Origin: Hysterium pulicare CBS 123377
Lineage: Eukaryota > Ascomycota > Dothideomycetes > Hysteriales > Hysteriaceae
Direction: 5' to 3'
Length of the DNA: 64,000 nucleotides
Assembly: GCA_000467715.1 (NCBI GenBank)
Contig: AJFK01000120.1
Coordinates: forward strand, 52,221 to 116,220
Positions 20,510-30,576 of this stretch are shown here, piece by piece. The notes beneath the pieces are model-generated. The model saw only the letters and a list, made by a program, of their open reading frames with translations. It did not search any database and was not told where the DNA came from. Position 1 is the first letter of the stretch, and every line of letters starts with the position of its first letter. The translations under genes and the position numbers were made by a program.

Positions 20510-23500
20510 CTAGTCGTCTTCAAAGAAGTTCAAAATAGCCTTGACACCGCCGGGGCCCAGCCCATGGGGTGGATAGCAAAGATAGCTAGGATCATCAACC
20601 GCACCCAATTTCTCTCTGAACTCTGTCTTGTTGGTGAGTTTGAGCTCGCTTGCAATGGCATGATAAGCCCTGCTTAGCACCTTGACCCTGGTTCCCTTCA
20701 GGTTGTGACCAGGAGTGAATTTTGCACTTGCACCTCCGCCGAAAGTGACGGACGTGGCGCCGCCTTGTGCAACCACTTTGAGAGCGTGCATGACGCTGTA
20801 CTCGATGGAGCCAGAGGGAGCATTGGGGAAGTCAAGGGAGTACTTGACTTGCCAACCATGGTCTGGGGAGAGTTGCGCCATGACTACAAGGGCAGCGATG
20901 GTGCCGTCCGGTGTCTGTGCAATATGGTACTGTCTATGGTCCATATCCTGCCATGGATGAATGTCTGTAAGGTGGACTTGCTTCCCCTTGCGATTGGCCA
21001 GCCAATCGTTGATACGGTCATCAACCCGCTTCTTGGTATCGTCTGGGATGGGAGTTCCCAGAGGATAATCAATGATCTTGACGCCCTCCTTTTCGGCGCG
21101 GCGAATCTTGCGCTGAATTTCACTGTCATGTGCTGCGGGATTGGCAGCCGGGTCAACACGTTGTTCCGCCACGACGGAGAAGGTACGCCAGTTCATTTTC
21201 GTAGCGAGGACCTCTTCTGCTGCAGAACCGACGAGAAGCCAGAGAGGTTTGAGGTTGCGCTCTTTCTTAATATAACGGAGGTAAGCGGTCATGGTCTTCA
21301 AGTATTGGGATTCGTGGCAGAGAGGATCTCCGACCGTAATGGCGTAACCATCTTGCGGAACGAAGCCAACAGCGGCGCCAGTAAAGTCGTCTCGCCAGAT
21401 CTCCGTGCGGGGCTCGAGCCAGGACGTGTTGCTGGCGTCTCCGTAGTTTGCAATGAGCTTCTCGACAGGTTGGAGGTCAATACCTGCAGCTGCTCGATCT
21501 GTTCCTTCCCACGGTGGGTGCATTGTGCTCGCTTCTGGATGTCGAAGTTGCTTAATGACTGGCTTGGCCGGCAAGCTCTTTGGATCTCGAGGAAACATAG
21601 AGGCGTGTCTGATGTTACCAAGATTAAGAAGAAGCATGAGAATACGCTCAAGACCAATACCGCCACCGCCGTGAGGGGGAGCACCCCACTGAAAGCCTTG
21701 GATATACTCTTCCATCGACTGCGGATCTACTTTCAGTCGCTCCATCTTGTCAAGAAGCATGTCTGCGTCATGGATACGTTGACCACCACTGAGGATTTCC
21801 TGGCCTCGTAGGAAGATATCGAAAGAATTTGTGAGCTCAGGATCGTTCGGATCAGCCATAGCATAAAAGGGTCGTGCGGAGGCAGGAAATTTATCGAGGA
21901 CGTAGTAATCCGTGCCTAACTTCTGCTTGATAACTCTGCCGAGCTGAACTTCATCTCTCGTGCCAAGATCTTCATTTTCCGGTAGAGGGTTGCCGTCCTC
22001 ATCCCTCCATCCAGACTCGTTGAGCATCCGAATACCTTCGGCGAATGGGATAATGGGAGTTTCTTCAAGCCATACCAAGTCTTCATGAGGGAATTGACGT
22101 TTAACCAGTTCAAGTTCTGGACGGAAACGGTCATAGATTCCCTTGAAGATGGCCTTGAACGTTCGATCCAGAGTACGAAGAACTTCATGATAATGTTCAT
22201 CGATAGCCATTTCGAGATCAAGTCCAGTGTATTCAGTCAAGTGTCGATATGTGTTACTGTTTTCTGCTCGGAATACTGCGCCAATTTCATACACCTTGCC
22301 AAAATCTGCGGCAATACACATTTGCTTGGCCAATTGAGGACTTTGGGCCAGGAAGGCACCTCGTCCAAAATACTCCACTTTGAAAACACTCGCGCCAGAC
22401 TCAGTAGCACCACCTTGCAACTTTGGGGTGTGGATCTCAATAAAACCTTCGGTATCGAGGTGTGATCGGAAAAGGTTGCAAATACCAGATTGAATGCGGA
22501 AAATGCTTTGAGAGGTGGTTGTTCGCAAGTCGATGACACGATTGGTAAGACGGGTACGATCCGATATGTGGACACGAGTGTGTCCATCCTTGTGTCCCTC
22601 CTTCTCCAACCTGGCCAACTCCTCCGTAATCTCTTTCTGCGTGACCTCTGCTTCATGGACGTTAAATGGAAGACTGCTAGTGACCATGGCTTCGGTGTGT
22701 AATGCGTGGATGGATATTTCTACATCGTGGACCGTAGCTCCGGTAACTTCTCCCTGTTTTGCCTTGGGTTCTTGAACAATACCTTTCACCAATACGACAG
22801 TCTCGGCATCCAGATGCTCTGCCCAATACAGCATGTATTTGGATATATCCGCATGTTCGACCAGGACTCCTTGAATTGTCGCTGTCTGCTGTCTGAATAG
22901 GAAGAAGACAAACTTGGAGCTCATCTTCCTCAAGTGGTGTATTCTTGCACGGAACAGGACCTCTTTGCCCACGTCTTGAATACTCAGGTCCATGATATTC
23001 GCCCGATGCTGGTGCTTCCATTCTCCAGCATAACTGTTGGGCGGGAACGAGCCATAGATTGATTTCTGTTCAGGGGTCAACTCCTTCTCGGCCTGCTCTT
23101 CCATCTCCTTCTTCTTCCTCTCGAATTCTTTCTCCTTCTCGTGTACCTCTTTCTTCCGTTCCTCGACTGCTGCCTGCTTCTCGTGCTTCTTCAACTGATT
23201 GCGGGACATGGGCTCGCCATCCCGGTTAAGAGGAAGGTCGTTTTCGCTAGAGGAGGCATCTCCAATGTGTAGTTTCTCCTTGACGACTCGGATGGGGCTG
23301 TGACTGCCGAGGCTGGCACGAGAGGCAAATGTCTGGCTCCGATTGGGGCTATCAGTTCGTCTCTTGAAGATACTACCGCTGCGATCAAAGGTCCCGCTGT
23401 TTCTACCGCCGTTTCTAGTGGGAGAAGTGACATCGACACTGGCGCGTTTGATTTCGCCGCTGGAGCGACCGAAGATGCCAGAAGACCTTGGAGAAGCAAC

Positions 23501-23614
23501 GGGAGGCGACGTGATGACACCATTGGCTGTCGGCGAGGTAACACCTTCATCGTCGGAAGGGGGATTGCTGTGGGAGCCGGGTTTGAGCCTTTCGAGTGCT
23601 CTTTTAAGCGACAT
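20510..23614 (-). CDS. erdS: AspRS-DUF2156 fusion, ergosteryl-3beta-O-aspartate synthase type (1034 aa)
   Basis: This is a single exon from ATG 23614. Residues 1-135 are Ser/Pro-rich and likely disordered; 138-180 is a Lys/Glu-rich helix. Residues about 205-320 form the OB-fold anticodon domain, and about 350-690 the class II catalytic core. The core shows motif 2 (FRAENSNTYRHLTEYTGLDLEM starts at 448; FRAE) and motif 3 (GIGLERILML, 652-661), plus the QSPQ element at 424-427. Instead of ending there, the protein continues for about 330 residues with a DUF2156/GNAT-like domain (from about 710; TGAAVGFVPQDGYAITVGDP, then KGTRVKVLSRAYHAIASELK). This fusion is established as ErdS, which charges tRNA-Asp and transfers aspartate to ergosterol at membranes. 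Ascomycetes carry it besides a normal cytosolic AspRS, expected elsewhere. Alternative reading as the sole AspRS is unlikely. Confidence 0.92.
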   Translation of the reverse strand: MSLKRALERLKPGSHSNPPSDDEGVTSPTANGVITSPPVASPRSSGIFGRSSGEIKRASVDVTSPTRNGGRNSGTFDRSGSIFKRRTDSPNRSQTFASRASLGSHSPIRVVKEKLHIGDASSSENDLPLNRDGEPMSRNQLKKHEKQAAVEERKKEVHEKEKEFERKKKEMEEQAEKELTPEQKSIYGSFPPNSYAGEWKHQHRANIMDLSIQDVGKEVLFRARIHHLRKMSSKFVFFLFRQQTATIQGVLVEHADISKYMLYWAEHLDAETVVLVKGIVQEPKAKQGEVTGATVHDVEISIHALHTEAMVTSSLPFNVHEAEVTQKEITEELARLEKEGHKDGHTRVHISDRTRLTNRVIDLRTTTSQSIFRIQSGICNLFRSHLDTEGFIEIHTPKLQGGATESGASVFKVEYFGRGAFLAQSPQLAKQMCIAADFGKVYEIGAVFRAENSNTYRHLTEYTGLDLEMAIDEHYHEVLRTLDRTFKAIFKGIYDRFRPELELVKRQFPHEDLVWLEETPIIPFAEGIRMLNESGWRDEDGNPLPENEDLGTRDEVQLGRVIKQKLGTDYYVLDKFPASARPFYAMADPNDPELTNSFDIFLRGQEILSGGQRIHDADMLLDKMERLKVDPQSMEEYIQGFQWGAPPHGGGGIGLERILMLLLNLGNIRHASMFPRDPKSLPAKPVIKQLRHPEASTMHPPWEGTDRAAAGIDLQPVEKLIANYGDASNTSWLEPRTEIWRDDFTGAAVGFVPQDGYAITVGDPLCHESQYLKTMTAYLRYIKKERNLKPLWLLVGSAAEEVLATKMNWRTFSVVAEQRVDPAANPAAHDSEIQRKIRRAEKEGVKIIDYPLGTPIPDDTKKRVDDRINDWLANRKGKQVHLTDIHPWQDMDHRQYHIAQTPDGTIAALVVMAQLSPDHGWQVKYSLDFPNAPSGSIEYSVMHALKVVAQGGATSVTFGGGASAKFTPGHNLKGTRVKVLSRAYHAIASELKLTNKTEFREKLGAVDDPSYLCYPPHGLGPGGVKAILNFFEDD

Positions 23615-24903
23615 GACTGGTGAGTTCGGCTGTGCCCCGCCAACGTCCGGTTAGACGAACAAGAACGGTGGGTGATGGGGACAAAGAAGTGGAACAGGCT
23701 TTGAGACAAAGTGAAGTGGGTGTGGGCGAGGTGAGAGTAATAAAGGCGCGCCGCGGAAGGATTGCTAGTGCTGCTTGGGGTACAAGTGCGCCGGCTCCGG
23801 CTGCGTCGCTCGTGCAGGCGTGTTGGCAGGGTTATTGGGGGTCCACGAGTGATGTAATGATGAGGGCCCAAGCTCATCCAAGCTTTCAAGCGATAAGGCC
23901 GGTTCAGGGAGGATCAAGGACCAGCTACGTTTTCAGCACGCCAGCAACTGCTTGCCCATGGGCCATACCCCCTATTGCTCTGTCGACCTATTTCCATCAA
24001 ATGGTCTGGGGAATCAGTCGAAGAAGGCCCTTCTGTCTCTCGAGGAAAACCTCTACTCATGCCTGCATCACGCCAATGCAGCCCACCAACTCAATCCGCG
24101 AAATACCTCGTCCCAGATCTGCTTACGCACCCGCGCCTTTCCGAGCCATTGGACGTTCCCAGGTTGTCCTATAGATCAGGATGCTTACATACACAGTTGC
24201 ATTCTCAAGAATGCTTGGCGGCTGTGGAGGAAGAAAGAAGCCTCGATGGGGGACATCAGCTAGATGGGGCTATTCTTGCCAACATTTAAGCTTCATTGTT
24301 ATTGCCCATCCGAAAGAGGACTGCGGCTCACAGAGAAAGCCATGTTCTCTCCAAGGGGAAAGCGAAGAAGCCCACCCCACTAGGTGTTTTAGCACGGGAA
24401 ACCCCATCTATCGGCGATCCACAGCTAGAACGCGCAGGTCGCCATGCACGCCACCACAATACTTTGGTCCTGCCGCCACGCCCTCTTCATCCAGGTGCGG
24501 TGCAAAGCCCATGCCAAATGTAGCGCTTCACGCTGAAACAGCCAGCGACTACATGGCTGGAGGAGGCTTGGCCACATTCTTCCGAGAAGCACCGAGATAG
24601 GTGCTACCTACTAAACCAGTACAACATGCAGGTTTCCATGCAGGGAAATTACCAAGAAAATAGTGATGATTTCCTGCCATATTCCCAGCAGTAATCCGCC
24701 CAACACAATACCTAGGTACCGTGTGTGGGCTTTCGGACAGCCAACCGCTTGGATCAAGAGGACCTCCGCACGCGCCCATCACACTGAAACAGACGTCTTG
24801 TTGTCGCTCCTGCCTCCGAGGTTACGCCTTTGCAGATCGCATGGCTTCATACAACGTCATACCCATGAAAACCTTGATCGCCCATGAATCCCATCCTGGG
24901 CAC
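23615..24903. other. Intergenic between two minus-strand genes
   Basis: It includes the promoter side of the AspRS fusion gene and the 3' flank of the next gene. Frames such as 23620-24174 show no recognised domain. No RNA gene or repeat was recognised. Confidence 0.45.
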
Positions 24904-26382
24904 TTACTGGTTTTCAGGATACCAGTACTTGACATCATCCGACGAAATTCCAAACCCGCCCCATTGTTGGAATTCCTCTGCCATTTTCACCCCCGCTTTC
25001 ACATAGTATTGCGAGGAATCGCCCCATGTCTCTGCTGCCACTTTCATGGATCGGAGAGCTGTCGCTTAGTCAGCGGACATGATGCGGGAAGCCGAAACAG
25101 GAAACACTACCTTTGACGAAGTGTGCGTCCAAAGCATGCTTTGAGTTGAGAGCCTTATCGAATACAAACTTCCAATCTCTACCTTTGAGATCATGCTCGT
25201 CGATCTTGTTCATCTTGATCTCCGGCCGAAGTTGCGCAATGTAAACGGCCAATGTAAACAACCACCATTGTCTTACGAGATTGACGTGGAATTTGGCTGG
25301 AATCAAGGGCAGCAGTATCCTAATCGCGTGCGAACTTGTCAAAACGTGGACGAGGAAGAAGTCAAACTTGGTCTCGCCTGCATGGTCGGTTCCCAGGAGC
25401 ATTGCGACAGCTGTCTTCTGCGACTCCTCAAATTGTTCCTTGGGGTTCGGTAGTTCCCACGCATTCCAGTATTCCAGCACTGCCTCCTCGTGTTCCTCAA
25501 AGACTTTTCCGATATCCCCGCTTGGCTGGTCGGATATCCCATCGAACCGCTTATCCTCTCTAACCATATGCAGTATTTCAAGAGGTGAGCTGGTACGAAA
25601 CGTGTTGGACTTTGTGTATTTCGGATCGTCAATGTATTTATGAAGGAAGCTGTAGAAGCAGCTGGAGAGTGCGAGAGCCTCGATGGCAACAGTCCGCGAA
25701 TTCAGCTCGTATGCATAGCCTAAGTGGATAAGCGGGTGGCCGACTATGGTGAATTAGCTCTGGGTCCCGACAACCAGAATCAAAACTTACGCCCCGACAC
25801 AACACCATTAATCAGAGGCTCCTTGCCTCCGAACAGATACTCTAATAGCAGTTCCTTCCAATCATATCCTTTCACTACCAGCTGGTCCTCAAAAAAGTCC
25901 ACGAAAGCTCGTTGGTACCTATACTTATGTCAGTGATAGATTTGGACTATGCTTGATAGAACTGGCATACTCTCTTTTGCCTAGAAAGTCCCTCCAATCA
26001 TCCTTGGAGATTTCTCCGGGAGAATCGCGCCACGGCTCAAGCTCCTCCGATTCTTTCTCGTATATATCGTTCAAATGCTCTGAAGTTCCTCCCAGGATGT
26101 ATGCCGAGCCCAGGATCTAGGTAGCTTGCTTAGTAGCTTTAATCAATAGCTCAGTAATCAAGGTAGCGAGCCTACGTGAGGTGCATGATTATGAAATCGA
26201 AGATTATGATAGATTATAGAGTGGTTGGCATGGTTGGCTTTGAGGAGATGCTTTAGCGTCCTAGGTCGTTTTTCTGCCGCTGTCTCGACATCGTGGATCT
26301 CTACGGTAGGAAGATCAATTGAAGGTGCATTGCTGGACCGCAAGCCAAAAGACGGCAGCTTGAAGGAAGGCAGAGTAAACAT
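24904..26382 (-). CDS. Questin oxidase-like / AflY-family oxidoreductase (422 aa)
   Basis: Five exons: 26382-26176, 26116-25971, 25918-25791, 25743-25111 and 25058-24904, with introns of 47-59 bp. All phases fit and the joined frame ends ...DDVKYWYPENQ. Diagnostic stretches include ILGSAYILGGTSEHLNDIYE, WRDFLGKREYQRAFVDFFE, the family signature GLGHPLIHLGYAYEL (created by splicing exons 3 and 4) and FDFFLVHVLTSSHAIRILLP. The family (DUF4243) contains AflY of aflatoxin synthesis and questin oxidase-type proteins that act in Baeyer-Villiger-like ring cleavage of anthraquinone-type compounds. Many members lie outside clusters and have unknown substrates; here no polyketide synthase is nearby. 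There is no signal peptide. It lies in tandem with alpha-tubulin. Confidence 0.88.
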
Positions 26383-26894
26383 TTGGACGGGCTGGAGGAC
26401 CAAGGATTATAAGGATTACAAGAAGAATTAATACTCCTGAGGGGATTGCGGGGAATATGATACTGGTGACCCAACCGTTTCTTACGCTTTGCTGTTTTGG
26501 GAGGCGGTCACCAGCACGTTCACATCTGAAAGACCTCTAGCACCAATCTTCCCCGTGAACGGACATTCGGGCCTTTTAGCTTGACGCAACAAAAGGTTGA
26601 GTAGTCCTTTCATGGGACTGATCTCTCCTGCTAATCCGGAAAATGGAGGAGGCATTGCATAAAGTACTTGATGAAACCGAGTAGACATGTTCATTCGCTT
26701 TCATCATATCACTTCGTAGGGCCACGCAACCAGGCTTGATGGGTAATGGCGCGAGTTACATCCTAGCATTCGAGCCCACTTCAACTACCTACGGGTCTGC
26801 ACCGACTAGCAAGAACATGAGAGCCAACACGAATCAGAAAATAGTTACCGCTGCCCGTCTCGACATCAAGCGGAAAGTTTGAGGGTACATCAGC
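26383..26894. other. Intergenic between questin-oxidase-like gene and tubulin
   Basis: This is the 3' flank of tubulin and promoter side of the downstream gene. A 70-codon minus-strand frame at 26482-26694 has no recognised motif and is probably chance. Confidence 0.45.
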
Positions 26895-28750
26895 TTAGTA
26901 TTCACCCTCCTCAGCGCCCTCGTCAAGACTGTCGCTGGCAACCTCTTCGTAATCCTTTTCTAAAGCGGCCAAGTCCTCACGAGCCTCTGAGAACTCGCCT
27001 TCCTCCATACCCTCGCCCACGTACCAATGCACGAATGCACGCTTGGAATACATGAGGTCGAACTTGTGATCGAGACGAGACCAAGCCTCGGCAATTGCGG
27101 TAGTGTTGCTAAGCATGGAGACACTTCGGTCGACAGCCGCGAGTTCGCTGCCAGGAACGCTGATGGGCCTATATCAAAATTAGACATAGATTCATTCCAC
27201 GTTAGTCAAAAACTCACTTGGTGTAATTGATGCCAAGTTTGAAGCCGGTGGGGCACCACTCAACCAAGTTGAAAGATGCCTTTGCCTTCAAAGCTCCGGC
27301 GGCGGCTGTGCAGTCGCGAGGAACGATATCACCACGGTACAACAGAGCTACCGCCATGTATTTTCCATTGCGAGGATCGCAAACAACCATCTGGTTGTTA
27401 GGTTCAAAGCCTACCGGAGTTAGCACTTTGTGTTTTGATGTTACACGGGAGATGGCAAAGAATAGAGTCGCTTAGGTTTCAGGATAGCGACGAGGCGTCT
27501 CGACAGGACTTACATTGGAAGGTCAAGTCAGAGACTTTGAAGCTCTCATGAGAGCTCTTCTTGGCTGAGATGACTGGAGCATAGCTGATGAGTGGATAGT
27601 GGATTCGAGGATAAGGAACCAAGTTGGTCTGGAACTCGTTCAAATCAACGTTGAGAGCTCCATCAAAACGAAGAGATGAGGTGATAGAGCTGACGACTTG
27701 AGCAATCAGACGATTCAGGTGCTCGTAGTCAGGACGAGGAATGTCCAAACTCCGACGGCAGATATCGTACACAGCTTCGTTATCAACCAAGAAAGTGCAG
27801 TCCGAATTCTCAATGGTGCTGTGAGTGGAAAGGACGGCGTTGTACGGTTCGACCACGGCCGTTGAAACCCGAGGTGCTGGGTAAACAGCGAATTCGAGCT
27901 TGCACTTCTTGCCGTAGTCGGTGGAAAGGCGCTCAAGGAGGAGAGCACCGAAACCAGACCCAGTTCCACCACCGAAGGAGTGGAAAATGAGGAAACCTTG
28001 CAGAGAAGAGCAGTTGTCTAAAGTCGATTAGTTGTTGCTTCACACGGCTGACTATACCGTCTCCATACCAGCGACACGTCGAATGCGGTCAATGACGCTG
28101 TCTACCATCTCCTTGCCGATTGTGTAATGACCACGAGCATCTAGTGCCATCTGTCAGCCCAAGTCTTGCCGCGAAGTGATTCCAATCTACGAACAGTTAT
28201 TGGCAGCATCTTCCTTTCCACTGATAAGGAGTTCGGGGTGGAAAAGTTGGCGATAGGTTCCAGTACGGATCTCGTCAATTGGCTGTCCGAAGATAAGCAT
28301 TACTAGAGAGTGTACATCGGGCAGGTCACGCACTGAGGGATCCAAATCAACAAAAATGGATCGAGGGACGTATTTTCCACTGCCAGTCTCAGTGAAGAAG
28401 GTCTCGAAAGATCCTCCTTCCGCGAGGTCCTTGGCATCAGGATCAGGACGTCCATCGGCCTTCAAGCCATGTTCCAAAAGATACCTGGAGGATACAGCAT
28501 CAGATCGCGTCGTTGAGGGGTAGCTATGTACGTGCAGGCGGATTTCGGGAGGGAGATTCTTACAGTTCCCAAGCACTGTTACCAAGCTGGACACCAGCCT
28601 GGCCAATGTGAAGGTGACAGATCTAGGCAGAAGGGTTCGCGGTTAGCTTCACGACTTCATGCTGAGTAGGGGGCCAAGTGGGATATTTTGTGCTTTCATA
28701 GGGACCTCAGAACGCGTCACGCAAGGTAGAGAACTCACCTCTCCCCTCAT
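26895..28750 (-). CDS. TUB1: Alpha-tubulin (450 aa)
   Basis: Eight exons: 28750-28739, 28622-28564, 28484-28334, 28282-28195, 28140-28069, 28017-27514, 27410-27218 and 27168-26895. The first exon codes only MRGE. The 51-bp intron 28333-28283 is in frame without a stop; removing it turns an aberrant insert into the fungal [13 protein letters not shown]. Landmarks are [17 protein letters not shown], the GTP tubulin signature GGGTGSG, and the glutamate-rich end closing in EEGEY, whose terminal Tyr is the usual alpha-tubulin residue. Length equals the family norm. The protein pairs with beta-tubulin to build spindle and cytoplasmic microtubules. The many 5'-clustered introns are typical for fungal tubulin genes. 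Confidence 0.96.
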
Positions 28751-29559
28751 GATAATATCTCAGCAGAGTATCAGGCAGGAATGTATACGAGGAATCAGAA
28801 ATTGTTGTCTTGGTCGGAATGGCCGTGGCGTGCAACAATCTAGCGGTGAATAGCGGGGTTTGGGGGACTGGTCTGTTTACGGTTTGGCCAACGCCAAACT
28901 CGCTAAGATACCTGGGACGCACAGGCCACAGGGGTTCACAATCCTCCTACCAACCTCTCAGGAACGGCGCCAAAGGTGTTTAGAAACCTGAGATATTTGG
29001 TAAGGGCGGAAAAGGCTTTATAAGGACTATGTTAGAATAAGGTCTTCCTGTACTGCTCGAAGGTTCTATTCCAGTTGATGCTTGCTCTGAATCCAGCCTA
29101 GTTTCAGGTACAACATAGGCGGCTCCTTTCGTCGGACCCTGAGAATAGTAGACAATGATAGTTGTAAAATCTTTTTTAATTAAGAATTACTTTTTCTGTG
29201 TATTCAAAATTAGAAGGCTAGGTGTATGCTATATTTCTATGTCAGCTGAGAGCCAGATACTCCTTTAGAATCACATTACCCAAGTTCAATGATGTGTGCG
29301 GACAGGAAGAAGAGCGATGGCGAGGCCGATGCGCAGCCTGCACTCCCAGCGAATTATCACTCCCACGGTAGACTATATGATATGCTGAAAGAAGTTGTGT
29401 TGTATGTTCTTTGCATTGGTTTCTCAGTGTTGAGGGCAGTTAAGATACATCTTAGCTACATATGTATTTGGTCCTTTGTACTTTTCCATCATCGTCAACG
29501 ATCGAACCATATCTCCTCCAGCCATCCACATGCCAACACGCATCGCATGCAACTAACGC
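28751..29559. other. Intergenic upstream of alpha-tubulin
   Basis: It contains the tubulin promoter side and the 3' flank of the SMP-like gene. An AT-rich patch lies near 29160-29215. No gene was recognised. Confidence 0.45.
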
Positions 29560-30576
29560 TTAGGTCGAAGCAACAGCTTGTTCGGTGGTGACGGCAGATT
29601 CGTTCTTGTCAGCTAAGCTCATAGCTTGAGCAGCAACGCCTCCCTTCTCGATGTGTCCATGAGCACGGTTCTCGCGGCTATAGAGCAATTTCGCATCCTC
29701 CATGACGACAGACTCGGGCTCATTCTCCAACTTAGGCTTGATAGCATCCACCGCATGCTTGAGATTAGTTTCCTTGTCCTTATGAGATTGTTCGGCGGGA
29801 TCGGTGCCTTGGGTGGAGCCATTGGATGAACCGTTTGTGGAAGCATCAGGCGTTTCGTTAAGCTCGCTAAGAGACACGGCTCGAGCTTGCTTCGCAACCG
29901 CACTCTGTGCATGAGCAGTGACGCCCCCCTTCTCGGTGTGTCCATGAGCGCGAGCCTCAAGGCTGTGGAGGTGGTTGGCATCCGCCTTCGTGACAGTACC
30001 CTCCTCAATCTTGGCTTCAACCTTTGCCAACTCCTTCTGTAGTTCTTCTTCGAGTTCGGGATGAGGAGCGTTAGCGTGGCCCAGAGCTGCCTGGATTGAT
30101 CCAAGAAGAAGCTGGCAGCGTTTCAGGTCTTCAGTGGTCACCTGTGTTGGATTGGCATCAACAGCAACATGGAGGTCGCCAAAGAGGTTGGTGATTGACT
30201 GATCTGAAGAGTCGCTGACGGTGGCAGCAAGCTTAGGGTTCTGAGAGTGTCAATGGAAGCTCGATCATGCTTACTCTCGCAAAACGATGGGACTTACATC
30301 AGAATTGGCAGCCTGCGCCTGAGCTTGAGCCGAAACACTTCCCTTTGGAGGTCGTCGTCCACCCAGTTCCTTCTGCTCACGGCTCTGAATGTAAGCAGCG
30401 TCCTCCTTCGTCAGTAACTCGTCTTTTTCCATCTTGGCAGCAATGTCCTCTCGGGCCTTCTGAGCATTAAGCTCCTTGGTGACCTGAGACTGCAATTGAG
30501 CAGATTCAGAGCCTTTGTGAGGTCCACCCTCCTCCTTTGCCTTCTCGGAGATGACCTCGCTTGCAACAGAAGTCAT
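29560..30576 (-). CDS. SMP/LEA-like stress protein with repeated motif (319 aa)
   Basis: Exon 1 is 30576-30298 and exon 2 is 30240-29560; the intron 30297-30241 starts GTAAGT. The protein is very hydrophilic and Ala/Glu/Lys-rich. A motif recurs: GGRRPPKGSVSAQAQAQAAN, HGHTEKGGVTAHAQSAVAK and HGHIEKGGVAAQAMSLADK, each preceded by a charged helix ending in Q/E-xRE or LEAR. A weaker first copy is GPHKGSESAQLQSQ. This is the pattern of the seed-maturation-protein (SMP) domain, also found in fungal LEA-type proteins linked to desiccation, conidia and stress. There is no signal peptide or membrane segment. The exact cell role is unknown; a protective hydrophilin-like function is inferred. Confidence 0.8.

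Noticed and set aside
20705-21811. Plus-strand 368-codon frame
   Set aside because: It lies exactly opposite the conserved AspRS/DUF2156 gene; its protein has no recognised domain. It is an antisense shadow.
23191-23889. Minus-strand 232-codon frame over the start of the AspRS fusion gene
   Set aside because: It is a second phase of the Ser/Pro-rich, low-complexity N-terminal region and lacks family motifs.
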